Source: Nonomuraea maritima (GTDB lineage: Bacteria > Actinomycetota > Actinomycetes > Streptosporangiales > Streptosporangiaceae). From it: 64,000 nucleotides of DNA. The stretch spans positions 619,074 to 683,073 of the forward strand of contig NZ_FNFB01000002.1 in the NCBI RefSeq assembly GCF_900100395.1, written 5' to 3'. Of the stretch, positions 17,421 to 25,063 are shown one piece after another. Made by a program: the position numbers and the translations under genes. A model generated the notes under the pieces. The model did no database searches. It saw only the letters and a list, made by a program, of their open reading frames with translations, and was not told the origin of the DNA. The stretch's first letter is position 1, and the number at the start of each line of letters is the position of its first letter.

Positions 17421-17767
17421 GGCTGCTCCTCGCCGCGGGCGCGCAGCGCGTCGATGGCCTGCCAGACCAGGACTTCGTTCTGCAGGACGCCGTCGAGGGC
17501 CGCCGCCGTCTCGCGGGCGAGTCTGCCCGTGTCGTCCAGTCTGGTCCTCAGCGCCTGGTCGGCACGGTTCTCGGCGGGCTGCGGGGTGCGGGTCTCGCGG
17601 AGGCGTTCCACCTCCTTGTGCAGGGTGGCCACCTCGCGCCGCAGCGTTTGGACCTCCCAGAGCGCGTCCCTGATGTCCTGCCGGTGGTCGGCGATGGAGA
17701 TGTAACGGGAGTCGAACCACGTACGCACGGCCTTACGCAGCCGGTCGGGAACGAGCACGCGCATCAT
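17411..17767 (-). CDS. small coiled-coil protein heading the QueC-like operon
   Basis: I do not recognise this protein of about 118 residues. It begins MMRVLVPDRLRKAVRTWFDS, followed by a long heptad-rich helix at about 30-65 (DALWEVQTLRREVATLHKEVERLRE) and a second helix (QALRTRLDDTGRLARETAAA). It probably oligomerises or scaffolds. No ribosome-binding site is visible. A TATCGT hexamer lies 8 nt before the ATG, which suggests a leaderless transcript starting here, making it the first gene of the four-gene operon. Its end overlaps the PP-loop gene by 10 nt. The frame extends upstream to 17842, but that part lacks support. Confidence 0.75.
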   Translation of the reverse strand: MMRVLVPDRLRKAVRTWFDSRYISIADHRQDIRDALWEVQTLRREVATLHKEVERLRETRTPQPAENRADQALRTRLDDTGRLARETAAALDGVLQNEVLVWQAIDALRARGEEQPCA

Positions 17768-17879
17768 GAAACGCCACGATAGTGGCAAATCGCGCCGGCA
17801 CGGACGACCCTTGCAGAAAGTGTCGGCTTCGTACGCGGCCACCAGTCATGACGCACCGGACGGGCCCCGCGACGGACCG

Positions 17880-17908
17880 CGTCGAGGAGCGGGAACCGCT
17901 CCTCGACG
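17880..17908 (-). terminator. strong hairpin after the enoyl-CoA hydratase gene
   Basis: A perfect 13-bp stem CGTCGAGGAGCGG/CCGCTCCTCGACG with a GAA loop lies 12 nt past the minus-strand stop at 17921. It insulates the downstream operon. Confidence 0.8.
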
Positions 17909-17920
17909 AGGGTTTCCCGC

Positions 17921-18694
17921 TCAGCGGCCGGTGAACTTGGGCTTGGACTTCTCGGCGAAGGCGCGCATGCCGATGCCCGCGTCGTCCGTGGCGAACAGCC
18001 CGGAGAACTGCAGCCGCTCGATCTCGAGCCCGGTGTCGAGGTCGACCTCCAGGCCCTGGTCGACGGCCTGCTTGGCGGCCCGCAGCGCGACCGTGGCGCC
18101 GCCCACGAACATCGCCGCCCACTCCAGCGCGGCCGTGTAGACCTGCTCGTCGGGCACCACGCGGTCGACCAGGCCCATCGCGAGCGCCTCGGCGGCGGGC
18201 ACGTGGCGGCCGGAGAAGATGAGGTCTTTCGCCCGGGACGGGCCGATCAGGCGCGGCAGGCGCTGGGTGCCGCCCGCGCCCGGGATGATGCCGAGCAGGA
18301 TCTCGGGCTGCCCGAGCTTGGCCGACTCGCCCGCGACCCGGAAGTCGGCGCACAGGGCGAGCTCGCAGCCGCCGCCGAGGGCGTAGCCGGTGATCGCGGC
18401 GATGACCGGCTTGCCGATGCGGGCGACCGCGGTGAAGCAGTCCTGGAGCGTGCGGGAGTGGGTGGCCATGTCGGCGTACGACATGCCGGCCATCTCCTTG
18501 ATGTCGGCGCCCGCGGCGAACACCCTCTCGCCGCCGTACAGGATGACGGCCTGCACCTGCGGGTCTGCGTCGACGAGGGCGGACGCCTCGGCGATCTCGC
18601 GCTGGACCTGGCCGTTGAGGGCGTTCATCTTCGGACGGTCAAGACGGATGGTGGCGATCTGGTCGGCCACCTCGACACTCACGAACTCACCCAT
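17921..18694 (-). CDS. enoyl-CoA hydratase (crotonase family)
   Basis: This 257-residue crotonase hydrates trans-2-enoyl-CoA in beta-oxidation. The oxyanion-hole segments are AAGADIKEM (about 61-69) and YALGGGCELALCADFRVA. Both catalytic glutamates appear present: the first in GGGCELAL and the second in GQPEILLGIIPGAGGTQRLPR. The C-terminal FATDDAGIGMRAFAEKSKPKF is typical of the short-chain EchA8-like branch. There is no Shine-Dalgarno sequence, and TAGGTT lies 6 nt before the ATG, so the message may be leaderless. The gene stands alone between a hairpin and the HhH gene. Confidence 0.93.
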   Translation of the reverse strand: MGEFVSVEVADQIATIRLDRPKMNALNGQVQREIAEASALVDADPQVQAVILYGGERVFAAGADIKEMAGMSYADMATHSRTLQDCFTAVARIGKPVIAAITGYALGGGCELALCADFRVAGESAKLGQPEILLGIIPGAGGTQRLPRLIGPSRAKDLIFSGRHVPAAEALAMGLVDRVVPDEQVYTAALEWAAMFVGGATVALRAAKQAVDQGLEVDLDTGLEIERLQFSGLFATDDAGIGMRAFAEKSKPKFTGR

Positions 18695-18700
18695 GCGCCG

Positions 18701-18706
18701 AACCTA
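18701..18706 (-). promoter_or_regulatory. candidate -10 element of a leaderless promoter
   Basis: TAGGTT on the minus strand fits the actinobacterial TAnnnT -10. It lies 6 nt before the enoyl-CoA hydratase ATG, which has no ribosome-binding site. Confidence 0.45.
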
Positions 18707-18726
18707 ACAGCCCGCCAGGACCATGG

Positions 18727-19383
18727 TCATCGAGCGGCCGCCGACATGACCTCGTCCACGGCCTTCCTGCTGCGGGTCACCCGGACGAGCGCGGCCGACA
18801 GGCGGGCCAGCTCCTCCTCCGAGCGGGCGAGCTCGGCGAGTTGTTCCGGCCGGCGCGGCAGTCCGAGCCTGCCTGCGCCGTCCAGCACCCGCTCGTCCAG
18901 GTGCGGCGCGACCTGCGGCCAGACGGCCTGGACCTCGCGCAGGAAGATGTCGGCCCCGGTCGGCCCGATGCCGGGGAACTCCGTCAGCAGCTCCGCGATC
19001 CGCCGGTCGTCGCCGCCGGCCTCGTCGCGCAGCCGGCGCAGGTCGCCCTTCCAGCGGTCGAGGAGCAGTTCGGCCCCCTTGCCGAGCATCGTGGCGGTCC
19101 GTTCGTCGTAGCGGCGGTAGTGGCCGCGGCCGAGCGCGTCCACGCGGTCCTGCCAGGACGCGTCCCGCATGCCCTTCGGGGTGTCGCACCCGGCGGCGAA
19201 CAGCTCCTTGGCCGCGGCCACCGCGACGTCCGCCGAGATGCGGGCGCTCAGCAACGTGGCGAGGACGAGCAGCTTGAAGAGCGGCTTCGGCCGGTCGGCC
19301 AGCTCGATGCCGGCCTCTCCGCAGAACGTGCGGCCGTAGCGCTCGAGCAGAACGTCCCGTACGGCTCCTTCGTCCTTTCCCAT
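18727..19383 (-). CDS. HhH-GPD fold protein lacking key Nth residues
   Basis: This 218-residue protein is related to endonuclease III. LVLATLLSARISADVAVAAAK (split) corresponds to the LLSAQ helix, and LTEFPGIGPTGADIFLREV is the helix-hairpin-helix. In true Nth glycosylases this hairpin reads PGVGRKTA with the catalytic lysine; here that position is Thr/Gly. An Asp remains near the expected place (APHLDERVLDG). The C-terminal four-cysteine Fe-S loop is absent. It is therefore probably a DNA-binding or divergent repair protein, not a classical AP-lyase. The ATG at 19383 is used. It lies just upstream of the enoyl-CoA hydratase on the same strand. Confidence 0.75.
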   Translation of the reverse strand: MGKDEGAVRDVLLERYGRTFCGEAGIELADRPKPLFKLLVLATLLSARISADVAVAAAKELFAAGCDTPKGMRDASWQDRVDALGRGHYRRYDERTATMLGKGAELLLDRWKGDLRRLRDEAGGDDRRIAELLTEFPGIGPTGADIFLREVQAVWPQVAPHLDERVLDGAGRLGLPRRPEQLAELARSEEELARLSAALVRVTRSRKAVDEVMSAAAR

Positions 19384-19428
19384 GGCGTTCCGCTACCCGG
19401 ATACCGACGTCAGACACTTTGGAGCGCC

Positions 19429-19458
19429 TTGACCGTTTTGCCGAGTGGTCCATACCAT
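19429..19458 (+). promoter_or_regulatory. candidate sigma-70-type promoter of the M1 peptidase
   Basis: TTGACC (19429-19434) and TACCAT (19453-19458) are separated by 18 bp in a 220-bp gene-free leader. This would give a 5' UTR of about 140 nt. Confidence 0.35.
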
Positions 19459-19604
19459 CCAAGGGTCTTTCTCCGAAGCGACACCGGCGTCGCCACGGAC
19501 GTCCTCCACGCCATGGACGGTCCGTCCTTCCTCCGCGAGAAGGCTTCGTGAACACGTCCCGACCCGAACTCACCGGCGGGAACAGCACAGAAACCAGGGA
19601 ACCC

Positions 19605-21023
19605 ATGAGTCCTCGCAACATCCGGGGTGCGGCCTGCGCGGCCGCGCTGAGCCTCCTCACGGTCGCCCAGCTCGCGCACCCCGCCCTCGCCGCCACCGGC
19701 CGGTCCGCGGAGGCGAAGCCGTCGGCCGGCGCTCGCGGCATCGGCGACCCGTACTTCCCCGGCCAGGGGAACGGCGGCATCGACGTGCGGCACTACGACA
19801 TCACGTTCGCCTACGACCCGGCCACCAAGGTCATGGACGCCACCACCAAGGTGCTCGTGCGGGCGACCCAGAACCTCGACCGGTTCAACCTGGACTTCCG
19901 CGGGCCGAAGATCTCGTCGGTGACCGTCGACAGCCGCCGGGCCTCCTACAGGCGCGACGGGCAGGAGCTCGTCGTGACGCCCCGCACGAAGCTGCGCAAG
20001 GGCAGGACGTTCACCGTCGAGGTGAAGTACAAGGGCACCCCGCCGGTCATCAAGGACCCCGACGGCTCCCTCGAAGGCTGGATCCCGACCAAGGACGGCG
20101 CGTTCGTCCCGGGCGAGCCGCAGGGCGCGCCCGCGTGGTTCCCCGGCAACGACCACCCGACCGACAAGGCGACGTTCACCTTCCACGTGACCGTGCCGAA
20201 GGGCATCACCGCCGTCGGCAACGGCCGGCTGGTCTCGCAGCGGACCTCGCACGGCAGGACCACCTTCGTGTGGAGCGAGAACGAGCCCATGGCGACCTAC
20301 CTCGCCACCGTGACCCTCGGCAAGTTCGACGTGAAGCGGTCGCGCATCGGGGGCCTGCCCGTCTACGTCGCGGTCGACCCGGCGCTCGCCGCCAAGTCGA
20401 AGGCCGCTGTCGACGAGCTCCCGGACATCATCCGCTACTACAGCTCGGTCTTCGGCCGCTACCCGTTCTCGACGGTGGGCGCCATCGTGGACGACGCGCC
20501 GAACGTCGGCTACGCCCTGGAGAGCCAGACCAAGCCGATCTTCTCCAGCGCGCCGAGCAAGGAGACGATGGCGCACGAGCTCGCCCACCAGTGGTTCGGC
20601 GACGACGTCTCGCCGCGGCGCTGGTCCGACATCTGGCTGAACGAGGGGTGGGCGACGTACGCGCAGTGGATGTGGTCGGCGCACAACGGCGGCCCGAGCC
20701 CCCAGAAGGTGTTCGACAGCAAGGACAACTACGGACGTCCCGCGTCCGACGCCTTCTGGCAGGTCGTCACCGCGAACCCCGGCACCAAGGACATGTTCGG
20801 TGACGTCCCCTACAACAGGGGCGCGATGACGCTGCAGGCCCTCCGGCGCAAGATCGGCGACCGGGCGTTCTTCCGCCTGGCCAAGGAGTGGCTGTCGAAG
20901 TACCGCTACAGCGACGCCTCCACGAAGGACTTCACCAGGCTGGCCGAGCGGGTGTCGCACAAGAACCTGGACAAGTTCTTCCAGGTCTGGCTGTACCAGA
21001 AGGGCAAGCCCACCAAGTGGTAG
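19605..21023 (+). CDS. secreted M1 family metallopeptidase
   Basis: This is a 472-residue zinc aminopeptidase-like enzyme with a Sec signal peptide (about 1-29, ending HPALAA). The M1 N-terminal beta domain (about 50-280) precedes the catalytic domain. The zinc motif HELAHQWFGDD (HExxH, near residue 325) is followed by the third ligand in NEGWATY. The exopeptidase GxMEN motif, recognisable as NVGYALESQT, is modified: Ala-Leu-Glu-Ser replaces the usual MEN, as in several actinobacterial secreted members. The C-terminal HEAT-like domain is very short. The ATG at 19605 follows a weak AGGGAACC. A hairpin follows the gene. Confidence 0.93.
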   Translation: MSPRNIRGAACAAALSLLTVAQLAHPALAATGRSAEAKPSAGARGIGDPYFPGQGNGGIDVRHYDITFAYDPATKVMDATTKVLVRATQNLDRFNLDFRGPKISSVTVDSRRASYRRDGQELVVTPRTKLRKGRTFTVEVKYKGTPPVIKDPDGSLEGWIPTKDGAFVPGEPQGAPAWFPGNDHPTDKATFTFHVTVPKGITAVGNGRLVSQRTSHGRTTFVWSENEPMATYLATVTLGKFDVKRSRIGGLPVYVAVDPALAAKSKAAVDELPDIIRYYSSVFGRYPFSTVGAIVDDAPNVGYALESQTKPIFSSAPSKETMAHELAHQWFGDDVSPRRWSDIWLNEGWATYAQWMWSAHNGGPSPQKVFDSKDNYGRPASDAFWQVVTANPGTKDMFGDVPYNRGAMTLQALRRKIGDRAFFRLAKEWLSKYRYSDASTKDFTRLAERVSHKNLDKFFQVWLYQKGKPTKW

Positions 21024-21030
21024 GACGGGC

Positions 21031-21059
21031 GCACCGGCGGGCCTGCCGTCCGCCGGTGC
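21031..21059. terminator. bidirectional hairpin between convergent genes
   Basis: GCACCGGCGG and CCGCCGGTGC form a perfect 10-bp stem with a 9-nt loop. It lies between the M1 peptidase stop and the rhodanese-CBS stop. Confidence 0.7.
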
Positions 21060-21065
21060 CCGCCG

Positions 21066-21746
21066 TCAGTCGTTCTCGGGCGGACGGCCGTCACCGAGGC
21101 CGAACAGGCCCACGAGGGTCCCGTCCTGGTGGGTGACCACCACGTGGTCGACCCTGGCCCGGTCCATGCGCTGGACCAGCGCGTCGATCTCCTCGCTCGG
21201 GCGCACCGTCGTCGCGCCCTCGCGCATCGCGCTCTCGGCGGTGGCGTCCAGGTCGGCGCCCTTGAGCTCGCGTGAGCCGATGACGCCCTGGACGACGTCG
21301 TCCTCGTCCACCACGACCGCGACCCCGGCCGGGTCGGCGACGATGCGTTCGGTGAGCGACCCCAGCGGGTCGTCGAGGGTGGCGGTGACCGGGTCGCGGC
21401 GGACGCGCTGCGACACGAGAGCCGCGTGCCCCTCGTACGGCAGGTCCGCCGACAGCCAGTCCATCTTGCCCTGGGCGTAGTCGTGGACGTGGGTGAAGCC
21501 CAGCCGCTCCAGGCGGTGGGCGGCGCGCGGGCTCAGGTCGCACAGCGCGTCATGGCAGTAGACGACGACCGGCCGCTGCGGGTCCAGCGTCGTGGCGGCG
21601 GCGCGGTCGAGCAGCCGCAGCGGCACGTTGTGTGCCCCCGGCAGGTGCGCCCAGGCGTACTCGCGCTCCGGCAGCACCTCGACGAGCTGCGCCTCTTCCT
21701 CGGCGAGAAGCCGCTGCACGGCTTCCCGGTCGATGATGTGCGTCAT
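21066..21746 (-). CDS. rhodanese domain fused to a CBS-domain pair
   Basis: This is a 226-residue cytoplasmic protein. The rhodanese domain (about 8-105) has EVLPEREYAWAHLPGAHNVP and the active-site loop VVVYCHDALCDLSPRAA, with a cysteine at the catalytic position. A connecting helix leads into two CBS motifs (about 120-220: VRRDPVTATLDDPLG, VVDEDDVVQGVIGSRELKG, REGATTVRPSEEIDALV). CBS pairs bind adenosyl nucleotides, so sulfur transfer may be sensed or gated by nucleotide state (inference). I chose the ATG at 21746, preceded by GGGGGAA; two upstream ATGs lack support. Confidence 0.85.
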   Translation of the reverse strand: MTHIIDREAVQRLLAEEEAQLVEVLPEREYAWAHLPGAHNVPLRLLDRAAATTLDPQRPVVVYCHDALCDLSPRAAHRLERLGFTHVHDYAQGKMDWLSADLPYEGHAALVSQRVRRDPVTATLDDPLGSLTERIVADPAGVAVVVDEDDVVQGVIGSRELKGADLDATAESAMREGATTVRPSEEIDALVQRMDRARVDHVVVTHQDGTLVGLFGLGDGRPPEND

Positions 21747-21828
21747 TTCCCCCAAGTACCCCATAAGGGGCGACACAGCGGACCATCCGTGTCACCATGA
21801 CGGCGCATCTGTCTTCAGGGAGTGTCCG

Positions 21829-23844
21829 ATGTGTAACGATCCGTTGCTTCCCGCCCCCGTAGCCGCCGCCCTGTCCGACTATCGCGCGCTCCGCGACGCG
21901 CACGGCCCCTGCTGGGGCGAGACCTCACTGTCGTACGTCGCCCAGGCCTGGGCGACCGTCTACCTCGATCGCCGCCACGACTTCTGGAACAAGGGGTTAC
22001 GCCTGATGGCGGAGCGCTACCCCGACGTGCCCGCCGACGAACTGGAGGATTACCTCGGGGAGGTGGACCTCGACCGGGTGGTGCGCGACGCGCTCGCCGG
22101 TGACGTCGTGGACAACCTGCCCGTGCTGCGCCTGTCCCCCGGCGGCTGCGCGGTGGAGGCCGTCACCCGCACCGTGCTGGAGGGAGAGCCGTTCCGTACG
22201 GCGCTGCTGCTCGACTCCAGCAGGGACGAACCGGTCACCGTGGTCGTCGACGGCACCCCGTACACGGTGGAGCCGCGCGGGGCGAAGACCGTCGAGGTGT
22301 CCGAGTCCGTCGTCGTGGACGGGAACCCCGTCGACCTCGCGCCGCTGAGCAGGCGGGCGCCCGCCGCCACCCTGCGGGTGCGGGCCGGGTTCCCGTGCCG
22401 GTGGAGCGTGATCGGCGCCAACGGCCAGGGCTGGTACCCCGACGGCGCGCCGCCCAAGCTGGACGGGCACCGCACGCCGTACTTCCACGGCGACGACCTG
22501 CTGGTCAGGGTGCCGGCCGAGCCGATCACCGTGACCGTGGCCAGAGGAATGGAGTACGGCACCTGCGAGGTGACCGTGACCCCGTCCGCGGGCGCGGAGA
22601 CCCTGGTCGAGCTGACCCCGGAACGCCTCTACGACTCCGCCGCGCGCGGCTGGTACGGCGGCGACCTGCACGTGCACCTCAACTGGATGGGCGAGGAGCC
22701 CGCCGCGCCCGAGCTGGCCGCCGCCGCGCAGCACGGCGAGGACCTCCACGTGCTCAACCTGGTGGCGGGCAACGTGGCGAGCGAGCGCGTCTACGACGTG
22801 GAGGCGCTGGAGCAGTGGGTGGGCAAGGACCTGCCCTGGTCGGACGACCGGCACGTGGCCAGGATCGGCGTCGAGTACCGCAACGACCTGCTCGGACACT
22901 GCACGGCCTTCGGGCTGCGCGGGGTGCCGGGCCGCTACCACACGGGCTTCGGCGACGCGCCCGACTGGCCGCCGAACGCGGTGGCCTGCGAAGAGCTGCG
23001 CGAACTCGGCGGGATCATCTCCTACGGTCACCCGTTCCACACCGCGTTCGGCGAGGAGGACCCGCCGGACATCGTACTCAGCCGCGGACGGGCCTGCTCG
23101 GCGCGGGAGATCGTGGCCGGCGCCGCGCTCGGGCACGTCGACACCCTCGACGTGCTCAACCACTCCTCGATCCTGGCGACGGCGGCCGTCTACCGGCGGC
23201 TCGTGGGCGCGGGCAACCGGCTGGCGGTGACGGCCGGGACCGACGCCGTGCTCTCGTTCTGCCGCCGCGGCACCGCGTCGGCGCCGCCCGGCTGGGAGCG
23301 CGTGTACGCCCACGTGGACGGACCGCTCACCGCCGAGTCGTACGCGGAGGCGGTCCGGCTCGGCCGGACGTTCGCCACCACCGGGCCGTGGCTGGAGTTC
23401 ACGGTGAACGGGCGCGGGCCGGGCGACACGCTCGACCTCGCGCCAGGGCAGGAGGTCGAGATCGAGGTCTCCTCGATCGGGCCGGAGGTGGAGCAGCTGG
23501 AGATCCGCACCGCCGCCGGCGTCCTCGCGCAGGGGCCGCCCGGACGGCTGACGGCCACGTTCACGGCGGACGAGCCGACGTACGTGCTGGCCGTGGCGAC
23601 CGGCGGGGTGCACCCGCGCTCCCAGCACCGGCGCGGCGCCTACGCCCACACCAGCCCGGTGTACGTCGACGTCGCCGGGGCGCACGTGGCCAGGGAGGCG
23701 GACGTGCGGTGGTGCCTGGCCTGGCTCGACCGGCTGGAGCAGATCGTGCGCGAGTTCGGCCGTTTCGACACCCCGGCCCAGCTGGGCGACCACCTGGCCC
23801 TGTACGACCGCGCCCGCCGGATCTACCGCGAACGCCTGCCCTGA
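21829..23844 (+). CDS. CehA/McbA-type metallohydrolase with PHP domain
   Basis: This is a 671-residue protein. The N-terminal 270 residues are a helical and beta-rich region of unknown role. The PHP-like hydrolase core begins at GWYGGDLHVHLNWMGEE (metal-binding HxH near 283). It continues with EDLHVLNLVAGNV, GGIISYGHPFHTAFGEED and LDVLNHSS, then GNRLAVTAGTDAVLSF, a complete set of metal-binding segments. A C-terminal beta domain follows. CehA and McbA hydrolyse carbaryl esters, but most relatives have unknown substrates. The ATG at 21829 has GGGAG 8 nt upstream. A strong hairpin follows. Confidence 0.85.
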   Translation: MCNDPLLPAPVAAALSDYRALRDAHGPCWGETSLSYVAQAWATVYLDRRHDFWNKGLRLMAERYPDVPADELEDYLGEVDLDRVVRDALAGDVVDNLPVLRLSPGGCAVEAVTRTVLEGEPFRTALLLDSSRDEPVTVVVDGTPYTVEPRGAKTVEVSESVVVDGNPVDLAPLSRRAPAATLRVRAGFPCRWSVIGANGQGWYPDGAPPKLDGHRTPYFHGDDLLVRVPAEPITVTVARGMEYGTCEVTVTPSAGAETLVELTPERLYDSAARGWYGGDLHVHLNWMGEEPAAPELAAAAQHGEDLHVLNLVAGNVASERVYDVEALEQWVGKDLPWSDDRHVARIGVEYRNDLLGHCTAFGLRGVPGRYHTGFGDAPDWPPNAVACEELRELGGIISYGHPFHTAFGEEDPPDIVLSRGRACSAREIVAGAALGHVDTLDVLNHSSILATAAVYRRLVGAGNRLAVTAGTDAVLSFCRRGTASAPPGWERVYAHVDGPLTAESYAEAVRLGRTFATTGPWLEFTVNGRGPGDTLDLAPGQEVEIEVSSIGPEVEQLEIRTAAGVLAQGPPGRLTATFTADEPTYVLAVATGGVHPRSQHRRGAYAHTSPVYVDVAGAHVAREADVRWCLAWLDRLEQIVREFGRFDTPAQLGDHLALYDRARRIYRERLP

Positions 23845-23881
23845 CCTCCGCGGCTGCACCGCGCCTGAACGGAGCGCCCGT

Positions 23882-23905
23882 CCGGGGCCCGATCCAGGGC
23901 CCCGG
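23882..23905 (+). terminator. strong hairpin after the CehA-like gene
   Basis: CCGGGGCCC-GATCCA-GGGCCCCGG has perfect 9-bp arms, about 40 nt after the stop codon. Confidence 0.75.
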
Positions 23906-23928
23906 ACCGGGCGGCGCGGTACCGCAGT

Positions 23929-23959
23929 TTGACCTCAAGCATGGTTGAGCTTGCATCCT
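23929..23959 (+). promoter_or_regulatory. MerR-type promoter with 19-bp spacer and internal dyad
   Basis: TTGACC (-35, 23929-23934) and CATCCT (-10, 23954-23959) are separated by 19 bp. The dyad CTCAA-GCATGG-TTGAG lies between them. An over-long spacer with a central dyad is the hallmark of promoters activated by MerR-family regulators such as SoxR. No MerR gene lies nearby. Confidence 0.5.
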
Positions 23960-23995
23960 CGGGAGGAGAACCACGCCTACCTGGAGGAATCCACC

Positions 23996-24973
23996 ATGCA
24001 CGCCGTCGTCCTGCGCTCCTTCGGCCCTGCCGAGAACCTCTCCTACGAGGTCGTCCCCGACCCCGAGCCCGGCCCCGGGCAGGTGCGCATCGCGGTCAGG
24101 GCGGCCGGGGTGCACCTGGTGGAGACGATGCTGCGGCAGGGCAGGGCCAGTGACTCCCTGCCGCCGCTCCCCGAGCTGCCGGCGATCCTCGGCGGCGAGG
24201 TGGCCGGCCGCGTGGACGCCGTCGGCCCTGATGTCGATCCCGCCTGGCTCGGCCGCGGCGTCGTCACCTCGGCCGGGCGGCCGGGCGGGTACGCCGAGCT
24301 CGCGGTCGCCGACGTGACGGCGCTCCACCGCGTCCCCGCGGGCCTCGACCCCGAGACCGCCGTCGCCATGGTCGTCACCGGCCGCACCACGCTCGAGTTC
24401 CTCGACGTGGCGAAGCTGACCGCCGCCGACGTCGTCCTCGTGACCTCGGCGGCGGGCGGGATCGGACGGCTCCTCGTCCAGCACGCCCGCGACCTCGGCG
24501 CGCGGGTGATCGGCGCGGCCGGCGGCCCGGCCAAGGTGGCGGCCGTCCGGGAGCTCGGCGCGGACCTGGCCGTCGACTACGACCTGCCCGGCTGGGAGCG
24601 GACGGTCGCCGCGTGGCTCGGCGGCCGCAAGGTGAGCGCCGTCCTCGACGGGGTGGGCGGCGACCGGGCGCGGGCCACGTTCGAGCTGCTCGCGGACGGC
24701 GGTCGCTTCCTCAGCATCGGCAACGCCACGCAGCAGCCGGTGGAGGTGGACCCTCACCTGCTGGAGGAGCGGGCACTGACCGTGACGAACGCTCTCTGGA
24801 TCATCATCGGACGCCCCCACGATCGTCCCCGGTTCGAGGCCGAGGCCCTCGCGGCGGCGGCCGAGGGCCGGCTCGTCCCGGCCGTCCAGACGTTCCCCCT
24901 GGCCGAGGCCGCGGCGGCGCACGCCGCCCTGGAAACGCGGCGGACCACGGGCAAGGTCGTCCTCGTTTCATGA
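23996..24973 (+). CDS. zinc-independent MDR oxidoreductase (quinone reductase type)
   Basis: This is a 325-residue medium-chain dehydrogenase/reductase. It starts MHAVVLRSFGPAENLSYE, followed by the GroES-like domain (about 1-125) and a Rossmann domain with TSAAGGIGRLLVQHARDLG (about 158-176). It lacks the structural zinc cysteines, as in NADPH:quinone oxidoreductases. GGAGGAAT precedes the ATG. The preceding promoter has MerR/SoxR geometry, consistent with a response to redox-active compounds. The exact substrate is not predictable. Confidence 0.9.
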   Translation: MHAVVLRSFGPAENLSYEVVPDPEPGPGQVRIAVRAAGVHLVETMLRQGRASDSLPPLPELPAILGGEVAGRVDAVGPDVDPAWLGRGVVTSAGRPGGYAELAVADVTALHRVPAGLDPETAVAMVVTGRTTLEFLDVAKLTAADVVLVTSAAGGIGRLLVQHARDLGARVIGAAGGPAKVAAVRELGADLAVDYDLPGWERTVAAWLGGRKVSAVLDGVGGDRARATFELLADGGRFLSIGNATQQPVEVDPHLLEERALTVTNALWIIIGRPHDRPRFEAEALAAAAEGRLVPAVQTFPLAEAAAAHAALETRRTTGKVVLVS

Positions 24974-25063
24974 ATGAAAATTCTCTTCGCCAAGATCTCC
25001 CGCGAGAAGGAAAATATTGAGAGCCTGACTGCGTACTGCGCCCCCCAGTCAAAGGAGTGGTTC

